Assembly (NCBI GenBank): GCA_002483445.1
Contig: DLHY01000004.1
Span: 17,200 to 81,199 of the forward strand
Reading direction: 5' to 3'
DNA: 64,000 nucleotides
Source: Blastocatellia bacterium UBA7656
Lineage (GTDB): Bacteria > Acidobacteriota > Blastocatellia > UBA7656
In this document: positions 8,776 to 16,615 of the stretch, one piece after another
How positions within the stretch are numbered: the first letter of the stretch is position 1
Layout of the letters: each line of letters begins with the position of its first letter
Notes under the pieces: generated by a model
What the model was told of the DNA's origin: nothing
The model's input: the letters and a program-made list of their open reading frames with translations, nothing else
Database searches by the model: none
Made by a program: the position numbers and the translations under genes

Positions 8776-9495
8776 ATGAAAGTTTCACTTCGCATCCTGC
8801 TTGCGCTGACCATGCTGATTGGAGTCGCTTCGGCTCAGTGGAATCAGAAGTCTTACAACCAGTGGACGGAAAAAGAAGCTCTGCGGGTGCTTGACGACTC
8901 GCCCTGGGGACAGACTCAGGTGTTCGCTGACAGCACATCCACGAGCGGCGGCCCCGTTCCAAACAGCGATCCCGACCGCGCAATCGATCAGGGCGGCAGC
9001 CGCGTGAATTATATATCACAGATAAATTTCCGCATACGATTCCTCTCGGCCCGACCTGTGCGACAGGCCGTCAGCCGACTGATGGAAATAAGGCGCAAAG
9101 AGGATTCGGCGGAATTTGCCGCTCGTCTCAAGGATTTTGTAACCGAAGAGTCGCCTGATTACGTCGTAGTAGCGGTTCTTTGCGATTCGCCGCGCCCGAC
9201 CGCAAGGTTGCAACGAGCGATGGAGATGCTCGACCATCTGACTACTGAAAAGCTCAAGGGGAAGGCTTATCTCGCGACGAGCGATGGCCGTCGCGTTTTC
9301 GTCGAAGAGTATCAGCCTCCAGGTCGGGATTCCATAGGCGCGCGCTTTTTCTTTCCGCGAATCATCAATGGCAAATCTCTTGTCACGGGTGAAAGCGGCG
9401 AGATCAGGTTTTACGCTGAACTCAGCGACGAGTACAAGCTCGACAGAAGCTACAAAATAAAAAACATGACCTACGAAGGCAGACTGGAGTATTGA
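8776..9495 (+). CDS. Secreted paralogue 1 of a four-copy family, function unknown
   Basis: A 239-residue protein with a signal peptide (ALTMLIGVASAQW). GAGGAG precedes the ATG. It belongs to a family of four tandem copies in this window. Shared blocks are a QWNQKSYNQWTEKEA-type start of the mature protein, LDDSPWGQTQ, a strand NFRIRFLSARPVRQA, the tract TAEKLKG/K-YL near residue 155, VFVEEYQPP, GARFFFPR and a final MTYEGRLEY. I see no catalytic motif. The mature protein is probably periplasmic or surface. The repeated domain looks alpha/beta and may be a lineage-specific family of Acidobacteriota. Confidence 0.8.
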   Translation: MKVSLRILLALTMLIGVASAQWNQKSYNQWTEKEALRVLDDSPWGQTQVFADSTSTSGGPVPNSDPDRAIDQGGSRVNYISQINFRIRFLSARPVRQAVSRLMEIRRKEDSAEFAARLKDFVTEESPDYVVVAVLCDSPRPTARLQRAMEMLDHLTTEKLKGKAYLATSDGRRVFVEEYQPPGRDSIGARFFFPRIINGKSLVTGESGEIRFYAELSDEYKLDRSYKIKNMTYEGRLEY

Positions 9496-9531
9496 CTCCT
9501 ATCAGTTTTCGCTTCAATGGAGGATGGACAG

Positions 9532-10245
9532 ATGAATTACCCGATTCGCATAGTCTCAGGCGCAGTGTGTTTTTTCCTTGCTTGTTCTGTCATCGCTTCG
9601 GCCCAATGGAACAAAAAGCCCTTCGGCGAGTGGTCGCAGAAGGACACTCAGAAGGTGCTTAACGATTCTCCGTGGGGACAGACTCAGGCATTCACCAACA
9701 CATCGAACAGGTTCTCGACCGGGCCGGGAACGACTGCCGCAACGACCGCGCCCCCGGAAGCAAGCACTGACTATCTGTATGTCCGAATCCGTTTCCTTTC
9801 TGCCCGTCCGATTCGTCAGGCGCTCAGTCGCTACGCGGAAACGCAAAACCCTCCGCCCGATGAAAAGGCTTTGGCCCGACTCAAAGGATTCATCGAGACG
9901 CAGTTTACCGAGCATATAGTCATGTCGGTTCTGGCTGAGTCGCGCGATCATAAAGGGCAGTTGCAGGGTGTGCTGGCGGCTCTGCGAAATCGCACGACTG
10001 CCGAACTCAAAAACAACACATACCTCGTTCTCAAAAACGGTCAGCGGGTTTTTCTTCAGGAATACTATCCGCTCAGTTCAGACGGACTGGGCGCAAAGTT
10101 CGTCTTCCCTCGCCTCGTCGAGGGCAAACCGTTCATCACCGAAGAAAGCGGCGAGGTACTGTTCTATTCGGAGCTTGACGGCCTCACGCTCAGAATGCGA
10201 TTCAAGATCAAAGATATGATCTACGACGGAAAGCTTGAGTATTAG
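9532..10245 (+). CDS. Secreted paralogue 2, function unknown
   Basis: A 237-residue second copy of the family, 36 bp after the first. The start at ATG 9532 is chosen because GGAGG lies just upstream. The signal peptide ends in ASAQW. It keeps LNDSPWGQTQ, VRIRFLSARPIRQAL, QRVFLQEYYP, GAKFVFPR and a C-terminus of IYDGKLEY. The linker after the SPWGQTQ block (about residues 60-85) is the most variable part and is Thr/Pro rich. Close spacing and strand suggest one transcript with copies 1 and 3. Confidence 0.8.
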   Translation: MNYPIRIVSGAVCFFLACSVIASAQWNKKPFGEWSQKDTQKVLNDSPWGQTQAFTNTSNRFSTGPGTTAATTAPPEASTDYLYVRIRFLSARPIRQALSRYAETQNPPPDEKALARLKGFIETQFTEHIVMSVLAESRDHKGQLQGVLAALRNRTTAELKNNTYLVLKNGQRVFLQEYYPLSSDGLGAKFVFPRLVEGKPFITEESGEVLFYSELDGLTLRMRFKIKDMIYDGKLEY

Positions 10246-10277
10246 GGCAAACCGTCAGCATAAAGGGGGAGGATCAC

Positions 10278-11012
10278 ATGAAAAGGCTTACTCGCTCAGG
10301 CGCGTCAGTCGTCGTTGTAGTTTTTCTCATCTGCTCTGCGGTCTCGGCTCAGTGGGACAAGAAGCCCTACACCGAATGGTCGCAACAGGAAGCTGAAAAG
10401 ATTCTCAACAACTCTCCGTGGGGGCAGACGCAGGCGCTCACCGACACTTCGAAGATGTTCGATACCGGACGCCGACTGGATTCGGGCCAGAGCCGCGTGG
10501 CCGATGTCACACAGGCCAACTTTCGCATACGCTTCCTCTCGGCAAAGCCTCTGCGTCAGGCTATCAGTCGCTCGATGGAGATTCAGCAGAAGGGAGAGCT
10601 TTCGGAGCAACTCGCCGCGCAACTCCGAGCATTCGCCAGCGCCGATTTTCCCGATTACATCATCATCACTGTAACGGTCGATTCTCCGAATCCGAGCAGC
10701 GAGTTTCAGGCAGCCACCTCCGCGCTTGGCAAGATCACGACGGCTGAACTCAAAAACGACACTTATCTGCTCGTGAAGGGCGGCAGGAAGGTTTTTCTCA
10801 AGGAGTATCAGTCTCCGCGCAATGACGGACTGGGCGCGCGTTTCGTCTTCCCTCGCCTCGTCGATGGCAAACCCTTCATCACTGCGGAAAGCGGCGAAGT
10901 GCTGTTTTATTCGGAACTGGGCAATTCGCTCAGGGTTGCCAACAAGCCCGTCTTCATCAGTACGAGATACAAGACTGGCAATATGGTATTTCAGGGTAAG
11001 CTGGAGTATTGA
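10278..11012 (+). CDS. Secreted paralogue 3, function unknown
   Basis: A 244-residue third copy, 32 bp after the second, with GGGGGAGG upstream of its ATG. The signal peptide ends VSAQW. Family blocks are LNNSPWGQTQ, NFRIRFLSAKPLRQA, FPDYIIITVTVDSP, KVFLKEYQSP, GARFVFPR and FQGKLEY. It is closer to copy 4 than to copies 1 and 2, sharing the FPDYI.ITLTVDSP block and the QNKGELSE-like segment. Divergent duplication within the array is the simplest explanation. Confidence 0.8.
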   Translation: MKRLTRSGASVVVVVFLICSAVSAQWDKKPYTEWSQQEAEKILNNSPWGQTQALTDTSKMFDTGRRLDSGQSRVADVTQANFRIRFLSAKPLRQAISRSMEIQQKGELSEQLAAQLRAFASADFPDYIIITVTVDSPNPSSEFQAATSALGKITTAELKNDTYLLVKGGRKVFLKEYQSPRNDGLGARFVFPRLVDGKPFITAESGEVLFYSELGNSLRVANKPVFISTRYKTGNMVFQGKLEY

Positions 11013-11129
11013 GCCTTCGCGGATATCCAATAATCTGGTTGGCTGGCTACGGAAACAATTGGCATCCTGCGGCTTAACGCCGGGACACCCATTGCCACGC
11101 ACCTATGCGAGGACAGGTAGGGAGTATAG

Positions 11130-11510
11130 ATGAAAACAAAGGGCCGTTTTCCGGACGACATCCTGGCCTTATTTCGCAAAAGTAAGATACTGGGCATACG
11201 GGCTGGCATACAGCCGCATCGTTTCATCGGCCTTTGGGTGGTGGTAGTGGAAGATCGCGTCTTTGTTCGCTCATGGGGTGTGAAGCCGCAGGGTTGGCAC
11301 CAGACTTTCCTCAAAGATCCTCGCGGGACAGTTCAGATCGCTGATCAGGAAATCCTCATCCGGGCTGTGCGCACAAGAAGTGAGCGTCTGAAATCTGCAG
11401 TAGACCGTGCTTATCAGGAGAAGTACAACACACCTGGATCCCTCAAGTACGTCCGAGACCTCAGACGTGAAAAATCTAAAGCTACAACCACAGAACTGGT
11501 GCCGCTTTAG
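11130..11510 (+). CDS. DUF2255 family protein, likely a gene-cassette passenger
   Basis: A 126-residue protein. It fits the DUF2255 pattern in RFIGLWVVVVEDRVFVRSW (residues 31-49), the short beta-rich core ending in VQIADQEI, and AYQEKYN near the C-terminus. The function is unknown. The ATG is preceded by GGTAGGGAG. It interrupts the run of four paralogues and is followed about 100 bp later by an attC-like site. Small orphan proteins of this kind are common in integron cassettes. Its composition is less GC-rich than the flanking paralogues. I therefore suspect it arrived as a cassette. Confidence 0.7.
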   Translation: MKTKGRFPDDILALFRKSKILGIRAGIQPHRFIGLWVVVVEDRVFVRSWGVKPQGWHQTFLKDPRGTVQIADQEILIRAVRTRSERLKSAVDRAYQEKYNTPGSLKYVRDLRREKSKATTTELVPL

Positions 11511-11613
11511 ATAAGCGCATCCATCGAGTGTCAAGCAAGTCAACGACGTTGACTATGAAAAGGAAATAGGGAGATGTTACATTCAGACGGAGCCTGCAAT
11601 AGGGTGAAGAACC

Positions 11614-11681
11614 CGCTAACACTCGGTTCCAGCCGACGCGCTCCGCTACGCTCCGTGCGCCGCTGAACCACAACGATTGGC
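11614..11681 (+). repeat. attC-like integron recombination site
   Basis: A 68-bp imperfect palindrome. It has CGCTAAC at 11614, arms GGTTC (11625-11629) and GAACC (11665-11669), an inner AGC/GCT pairing with an unpaired C, and the motif CAGCCGACGCGC that is typical of attC stems. The right end (GATTGGC, 11675-11681) departs from the GTTRRRY consensus, so the site may be degenerate. A similar GTTGGC occurs at 11038-11043, before the DUF2255 gene, and could mark the other cassette boundary. No integrase is seen in the window. Confidence 0.45.
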
Positions 11682-11791
11682 CTGCATACGAAGAAACGCG
11701 CGCCATCCTGCCTCCTCGTTTGATTTTGTTTTCGAAACCTCTTTGTCCCGTCGGCGTTTCAAATCAAAAGCAGTTAAAAGAGGAGGCTGTA

Positions 11792-12577
11792 ATGAAAAAA
11801 CTGATTCGCATTTTTCTCTCCTGCCTGGTCGCGCTGTCTTCCGTCCCGGCGCTGGCCCAATGGGACAAAAAACCTTACAACGAGTGGTCTGAAAAGGAAG
11901 CCACGAAGATGCTCAATGATTCCCCCTGGGCGCAGACCCAGATATTCAGTGATCTCTCACAGTTGACCGGCAACGCGCGGCTGGCATCGGGAGCGAGCCG
12001 CATAGGCGAGGAATTCCATGTCAACTTCCGCCTTCGACTTCTGTCGGCCCGGCCCGTGCGACAGGCCACGGCCCGCCTGATCGAGATTCAAAACAAAGGC
12101 GAACTCAGCGAGCCGCTTGAGAAACAACTCCGAGCGTTCGCCGCCGCCGATTTTCCCGATTACATAGTCATCACCCTGACAGTCGATTCCCCGCGACCGA
12201 GCAATCATCTTCAGCAGGCCACATTGATGCTGGCCAAGATCACGACCGCCGATCTTCAGAACAACACTTACTTGCTCGCAGGCAATGGCCAGAGAGTTTT
12301 TATCAAAGAGTATCAGCCGCCGCGCAATGACGGACTGGGCGCGCGTTTCATCTTCCCGCGCCTCGTAGATGGCAAGCCCTTCATCACGGCTGAAACTGAA
12401 AGTATTCTGTTTCACTCGGAGTTCGGGGGAGAAGGCGCAACTGCCTCGACCGGTACAAATACTGCGCAGCAGACCGGCCCTTCAGCGTCGAGCAGCATCA
12501 CGCCATTCAGCAACTTCGTTCTGAATATGCGCTACAAGATCAAGGATATGACATTCGGCGGCAAGCTCGAATATTAG
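11792..12577 (+). CDS. Secreted paralogue 4, function unknown
   Basis: A 261-residue fourth copy. The start at 11792 is set by GAGGAGG. The signal peptide ends ALAQW. Blocks are LNDSPWAQTQ, NFRLRLLSARPVRQA, FPDYIVITLTVDSP, RVFIKEYQPP, GARFIFPR and TFGGKLEY. It differs from the others by a Ser/Thr-rich insert (about residues 215-240) just before the last strand. It is separated from copy 3 by 779 bp holding the DUF2255 gene and the attC-like site. The other copies are about 35 bp apart, which suggests that the array was split by an insertion. Confidence 0.8.
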   Translation: MKKLIRIFLSCLVALSSVPALAQWDKKPYNEWSEKEATKMLNDSPWAQTQIFSDLSQLTGNARLASGASRIGEEFHVNFRLRLLSARPVRQATARLIEIQNKGELSEPLEKQLRAFAAADFPDYIVITLTVDSPRPSNHLQQATLMLAKITTADLQNNTYLLAGNGQRVFIKEYQPPRNDGLGARFIFPRLVDGKPFITAETESILFHSEFGGEGATASTGTNTAQQTGPSASSSITPFSNFVLNMRYKIKDMTFGGKLEY

Positions 12578-12640
12578 GTGATGGGGGATGGGTAAGAAAG
12601 CCATCTCTTCATCCATCACTCATCGCTGTGTTCATAGAAA

Positions 12641-13750
12641 TCACTTGCCGCTGAAGTACACGACGTTCGGCGCGTCGCTTCGACCGGCGGCGATGTCCGG
12701 GTAACCATCTCTGTTGAGATCGCCGAGCGCAATTCCATAGACCGCCCCTTTCCCATCGCCGAAGCGCACCTGCTCGAAGTTGCGCCCGGTTCCGTCATTG
12801 AAGAAAACCGATCCCGGCGCAGTCACATATCCGATTACGATATCCATCTTGCCATCGCGATTCATGTCGCCGACAGCGATGGCATAAGGCACGAGAGTTT
12901 TTTCGCCAATCGGCATACCGTCGCTGAATCCGCCCTGTTTGTCGTTGAGGAAGACGTAAGAGCCGCTTTTCTCATCGCCGACTATGAGATCGATCCAGCC
13001 ATCGCCATTGAGGTCGCCCGCCGCCGCCGTGCGAGCCGAAGATGCGGCAGGGCCGAACGATTTGGTTTTGGCAAATCCCGCTTTGTCATCATTGAAGTAA
13101 ATCGCGCTTTGCCCACCGTCGCGGTGCGGCACAGCCAGATCGATGAACCCATCCCGATTGAAATCGGCAGGCACGATTGTCGTGGCTGACCCTGATGGTA
13201 TGGCTATGCAGTCGTTGCGGTTGAAATTGCCTCGGCCATCATTGAGGCACACATAGCTTGGCATCCCGCGGTTGGCGGCGATCATGTCTGGCTTTTTGTC
13301 GCCGTTGAGATCCGCCGCATCCGCGTTTCTTGTCGTCCATCGGGGATCGCCCCATGTGCCTGAGACGCGGAAGTTCGCTTTCCCATCGTTGAGGTAGATC
13401 AGTTTATCGTCGGGCTTGTCATTGCTGACGGCAACATCGAGATCGCCATCGCCGTCGAGATCGGCAAGGACAGCCGAATAGGTTCTGTCAGGGGCCGCGC
13501 CGAGGTTTCGCGCCTCCTTAAATTCGCCCTTGCCGTTGTTGAGCAGCACGCGATCATGCAGCGGCCAGTGACGCCCTTTAGCCAGCACCAGATCGAGATC
13601 GCCATCGCCGTCCAGATCGCCCATACTAGCGTTGGCCGAAGTTTCGGAGGTCGGCTCAAGACTGACTGAGCGCGCAAATTGCCGCGTCGTTGCAGGTAGA
13701 GGAAACGCGACGCCCACAGCGGCGCAAAGAACCAGAACATATTTCAGCAT
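12641..13750 (-). CDS. Secreted FG-GAP/VCBS repeat protein
   Basis: A 369-residue exported protein. AGGAG precedes the ATG and a signal peptide covers about 20 residues. The rest is built of about seven repeats of roughly 50 residues, each with a Ca-binding-like loop such as DLDGDGDLDL, DLNGDKKPD, DFNRDGFIDL and DMNRDGKMDI, followed by a strand with VYLNDG or VFFNDG. This is the FG-GAP/VCBS beta-propeller pattern found in adhesins and surface proteins. It makes up most of a seven-blade propeller. No other domain is present. The ligand is unknown. It converges on paralogue 4. Confidence 0.88.
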   Translation of the reverse strand: MLKYVLVLCAAVGVAFPLPATTRQFARSVSLEPTSETSANASMGDLDGDGDLDLVLAKGRHWPLHDRVLLNNGKGEFKEARNLGAAPDRTYSAVLADLDGDGDLDVAVSNDKPDDKLIYLNDGKANFRVSGTWGDPRWTTRNADAADLNGDKKPDMIAANRGMPSYVCLNDGRGNFNRNDCIAIPSGSATTIVPADFNRDGFIDLAVPHRDGGQSAIYFNDDKAGFAKTKSFGPAASSARTAAAGDLNGDGWIDLIVGDEKSGSYVFLNDKQGGFSDGMPIGEKTLVPYAIAVGDMNRDGKMDIVIGYVTAPGSVFFNDGTGRNFEQVRFGDGKGAVYGIALGDLNRDGYPDIAAGRSDAPNVVYFSGK

Positions 13751-13890
13751 CAGCTTCTCCTATGATGAGTTTCCTCCTTAAACGCACATGGCCTCCTGAT
13801 TGTTCGTGCGATCTTTCAGGAAGGAGACTCAACACCCTCCTCCGAAAACAATTTGCTGAGTTTAGCGTCCGTTGAGATTGCCTACTATAG

Positions 13891-14676
13891 TGGACCCCAA
13901 AATCAAGACAAATTATCGACCACTTTTAAGGTGGGTTTTTCTCCTCTCATTTTAGTCGCATAAAGCCATTGTTCCTTCCCAATTCATAGCCCGAAACGAA
14001 CTTCGGCTGGCGTTCGATACTCCGGTGCTTGATGCACTCGCTTGTCATTATAAAACCCCATATAGCTGCCAATGCCTGCGCGCGTCTCTCTCGGCGTCGT
14101 GTAACCTTTTATATAAACGTCTTCATACTTGGCCGTCCGCCATAGCCGCTCGGTAAAGATATTGTCAAAGGCTCGACCTTTCCCATCCATACTGATTCGC
14201 ACTCCGGCTCATTCAACCAGAGTAATGTATGCCGCGCTCGTGAACTGTGATCCTTGATCGGAATTCAATCTCTCCGGCTTTCCCTCTCCGAAAGCCGGTT
14301 CGACTGCCTTGAGCACGAAATCCACTTCCAGGCTGTCGTCTAATTCCCAACTTACCACATAACGTGAATACCAATCGATGATCGCCACCAGGTACAGCCA
14401 ACTCCCAAGCAGTCGAATATAGGTAATATCTATTCCCCAAACCAAATTGGGCCGCCTGATGGCCAGTCCCTTGAGCAGGTATGGAAAGACCTGCTGACCG
14501 GGCAAGGCCCGACTCGAATTGGGCTTTGGCGCGATCGAGAGTCCTCTTATCCGGGCGGCTATCAGGCTCTTGGAAACTCTTTGGCGCAAATGATAACAAA
14601 CTCTGCTGCATCGTCCGCGATACTTCCTTTGACTCTCCTTGACAAAGCGCGCGCTCACAGTGAGCATATCATCCAT
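13891..14676 (-). mobile_element. IS3-family insertion sequence remnant
   Basis: A terminal sequence TGGACCCCAAAATCAAGACA (13891-13910) of IS3 type lies at the 3' end of the transposase remnant. The opposite end was not found. The element is truncated near 14680, just before the esterase gene. The single large reading frame is broken, so the element is inactive. Confidence 0.75.
13984..14676 (-). pseudogene. IS3-family transposase (OrfB), broken
   Basis: Integrase-core (rve) part of an IS3 transposase. The DDE region is visible. ITYIR marks the first Asp (in GIDITYIRL), NSDQGSQF gives the second, and the Glu lies in the downstream ISMDGKGRAFDN...RLWRT block. Between these, an in-frame TGA at 14209-14211 follows LVE, and the frame resumes with AGVRISMDG. 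A CGA-to-TGA change would explain it. The N-terminal third is out of frame with family expectations, indicating an upstream frameshift or truncation. The C-terminus HQAPEYRTPAEVRF is intact. Confidence 0.85.
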
Positions 14677-14700
14677 TCAATAACGAATGGAGATCAGACG

Positions 14701-15591
14701 ATGAGCAGCCAGGAGATCAAAAATATTCGCGACTTTCTCGCCGCCTCGCCCGACACCGACAAAATGACGCTCGAAGAGAGGCGCGCTTACTTCAACGATC
14801 TCTATCAGCAGTTCCCGACTCCTGAAGATGTGACGATTGAATCCATAGTCGCAAACGGCGTCCGCGCTGAATGGGTCAAGGCTCCCGGTGCGAGAGATGA
14901 AAGGGTGATCCTTTATCTTCACGGCGGCGGCTACATCGCAGGCTCGCCCACGTCGCATCGACATCTGGTTGCGGAACTCAGCCGCGCTTCGCTCTCGGCG
15001 GCGCTTTCGGTTGATTATCGCCTCGCGCCTGAACATCCGTTTCCCGCCGCTGTCACTGACGCTGTGAGCGCGTACCGATGGCTTATGAATCAAGGCACTC
15101 AGCCTGAGCGAATAGTCATCGCGGGAGATTCGGCGGGCGGAGGATTGACCGTTGCAACGATGGTGTCTCTGCGCGATCAGGGAATCGCGCTTCCGGCAGG
15201 AGGCGCGTGCATATCGCCATGGACTGATCTGACCATCACAGCCGAGTCTTACAAGACTAAGGCCGCAGCCGATCCGATGATAAACCGCGATCAGCTTTCT
15301 ATGATGGCTTCAGCTTATCTCGGCGGCGCTGATCCGCGAACGCCTCTGGCCTCGCCTCTGTTTGCCGATCTGCGAGACCTTCCACCGCTTCTGATTCAGG
15401 TCGGATCGGATGAAGTGCTGATAGATGATGCGCTCCGTCTTGCAGAGCGGGCCAGTCAAGCGGGTGTCGATACGACGCTCGAAGTGTGGGACGAGATGAT
15501 TCACGTCTGGCACTTCTTTCATCCGATGCTCAAAGAAGCGCGCGACGCAATCGAACACGCCGCGCAGTTCGTCAGAGCGAACGCACGATGA
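14701..15591 (+). CDS. Alpha/beta hydrolase of the hormone-sensitive-lipase (HSL) group
   Basis: A 296-residue carboxylesterase. The start at 14701 is preceded by GGAG at a fitting distance; an in-frame upstream extension runs into the IS remnant and is not used. The HSL oxyanion motif HGGG is at about residue 77 (LHGGGYIAGSP). The nucleophile Ser is in GDSAGGG at about residue 146. The Asp lies in the GSDEVLIDDA stretch, and the His is in EMIHVWHFF. There is no signal peptide, so it is probably a cytoplasmic esterase on short-chain esters. It begins right after the IS remnant, which may have removed or replaced its upstream region. Confidence 0.9.
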   Translation: MSSQEIKNIRDFLAASPDTDKMTLEERRAYFNDLYQQFPTPEDVTIESIVANGVRAEWVKAPGARDERVILYLHGGGYIAGSPTSHRHLVAELSRASLSAALSVDYRLAPEHPFPAAVTDAVSAYRWLMNQGTQPERIVIAGDSAGGGLTVATMVSLRDQGIALPAGGACISPWTDLTITAESYKTKAAADPMINRDQLSMMASAYLGGADPRTPLASPLFADLRDLPPLLIQVGSDEVLIDDALRLAERASQAGVDTTLEVWDEMIHVWHFFHPMLKEARDAIEHAAQFVRANAR

Positions 15592-15620
15592 GAGAGCCGC
15601 AGCGGTTAATCCGTTCCGGG

Positions 15621-16580
15621 TTATTTCCTTTTCAGTTTCTTTTCGATAATCGGCGCTATGGACTTGATGCCGATCTTTTCACTCAACCACTGAGCGCGAT
15701 CAATCAATGCCTGAACGTCGTTGAGGTCGTGGCCTGTGTCGTACCACTTCACGGTCTTAGGCTCCGTCGCAGCCTTCGCGTATCTCTGCATGGCTGCTTC
15801 GCCGAAATACTGTTCGAATCTGGCGAACTGAAAAAACAGAGGGGTCGGCGCTGCGTGTGCGACATAGTGAATCGGATCGGTGCGGGCATTTACGCTCAGA
15901 TACGTTTCTATCTTTTCTTTCGACTTGCGCGAGCGCCACTCCACAAAATCGGGGTCGTCGCTCTCAAGGTATATGGCTGCTCGATCAGGAATTCCGCCGA
16001 TGAGTACAGCCGCCTTGATGCGTTTATCGATGGCAGACAAAATCGCGCCCCACTGCGCGCCATAGCTGTGACCGGCATAAGCTATGCGATTTGGATCAAC
16101 GTCAGAACGCGCCAGCAGCACGTCGATTGACCGGCGCAGGTCGACTACTGTTTGAACGTAAAGCTCATGATCGTAATCCGGCCCGTCTATGTCCTTGAGG
16201 CTTCGACGCCACGGAGCGGGCCGCGTCCAGGGATAATCGATCATCACCGACACGACTCCCGCTTCGGCGTAAAGCGCGGCTTCGGGCAGAAACTCCGTTT
16301 TGTTTCCGCTGCCCCAGTGTCCGAACACCAGCCCTGCAAAAGGCCCCTTGCCCAAGGGCGCGACCAGAAAAGCGGTCACCCGACCTACCTTCGGGCTTGC
16401 GTAAGAGATGTCATAAACCCTTACTCCGGCTGTTTCGCGTATGACGGTCTCTTTCAAATCGAGCGGAGCCTTCTGATCGTAGTCGTAGAGTCGCGCGAGT
16501 TCGGAAATCGAACCGACCTGCGAACTCGCCGTCGTTGAGACTAACAGCGAGAAAAGTAAAGCGCAGATGAGTTTTTTCAT
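15621..16580 (-). CDS. Secreted alpha/beta hydrolase (dienelactone/acetyl-xylan-esterase-like)
   Basis: A 319-residue protein with GGAGGG before the ATG and a signal peptide of about 20 residues (ALLFSLLVSTTASSQ). The nucleophile motif GHSYGAQWG lies at about residue 168. FGHWG before it may shape the oxyanion hole, and the His is near the C-terminus in DTGHDLND. It belongs to the large, secreted, poorly defined hydrolase group common in Acidobacteriota, which often acts on acylated sugars or peptides. The substrate is not evident. It converges on the HSL esterase, 29 bp apart. Confidence 0.85.
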   Translation of the reverse strand: MKKLICALLFSLLVSTTASSQVGSISELARLYDYDQKAPLDLKETVIRETAGVRVYDISYASPKVGRVTAFLVAPLGKGPFAGLVFGHWGSGNKTEFLPEAALYAEAGVVSVMIDYPWTRPAPWRRSLKDIDGPDYDHELYVQTVVDLRRSIDVLLARSDVDPNRIAYAGHSYGAQWGAILSAIDKRIKAAVLIGGIPDRAAIYLESDDPDFVEWRSRKSKEKIETYLSVNARTDPIHYVAHAAPTPLFFQFARFEQYFGEAAMQRYAKAATEPKTVKWYDTGHDLNDVQALIDRAQWLSEKIGIKSIAPIIEKKLKRK

Positions 16581-16615
16581 GTTTTTCCCTCCATTCGATG
16601 TCTGTGAATTCAGGA

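Noticed and set aside
14581..14700. Upstream extension of the HSL esterase
   Set aside because: The extension overlaps the IS remnant, and a proper ribosome site lies before ATG 14701.
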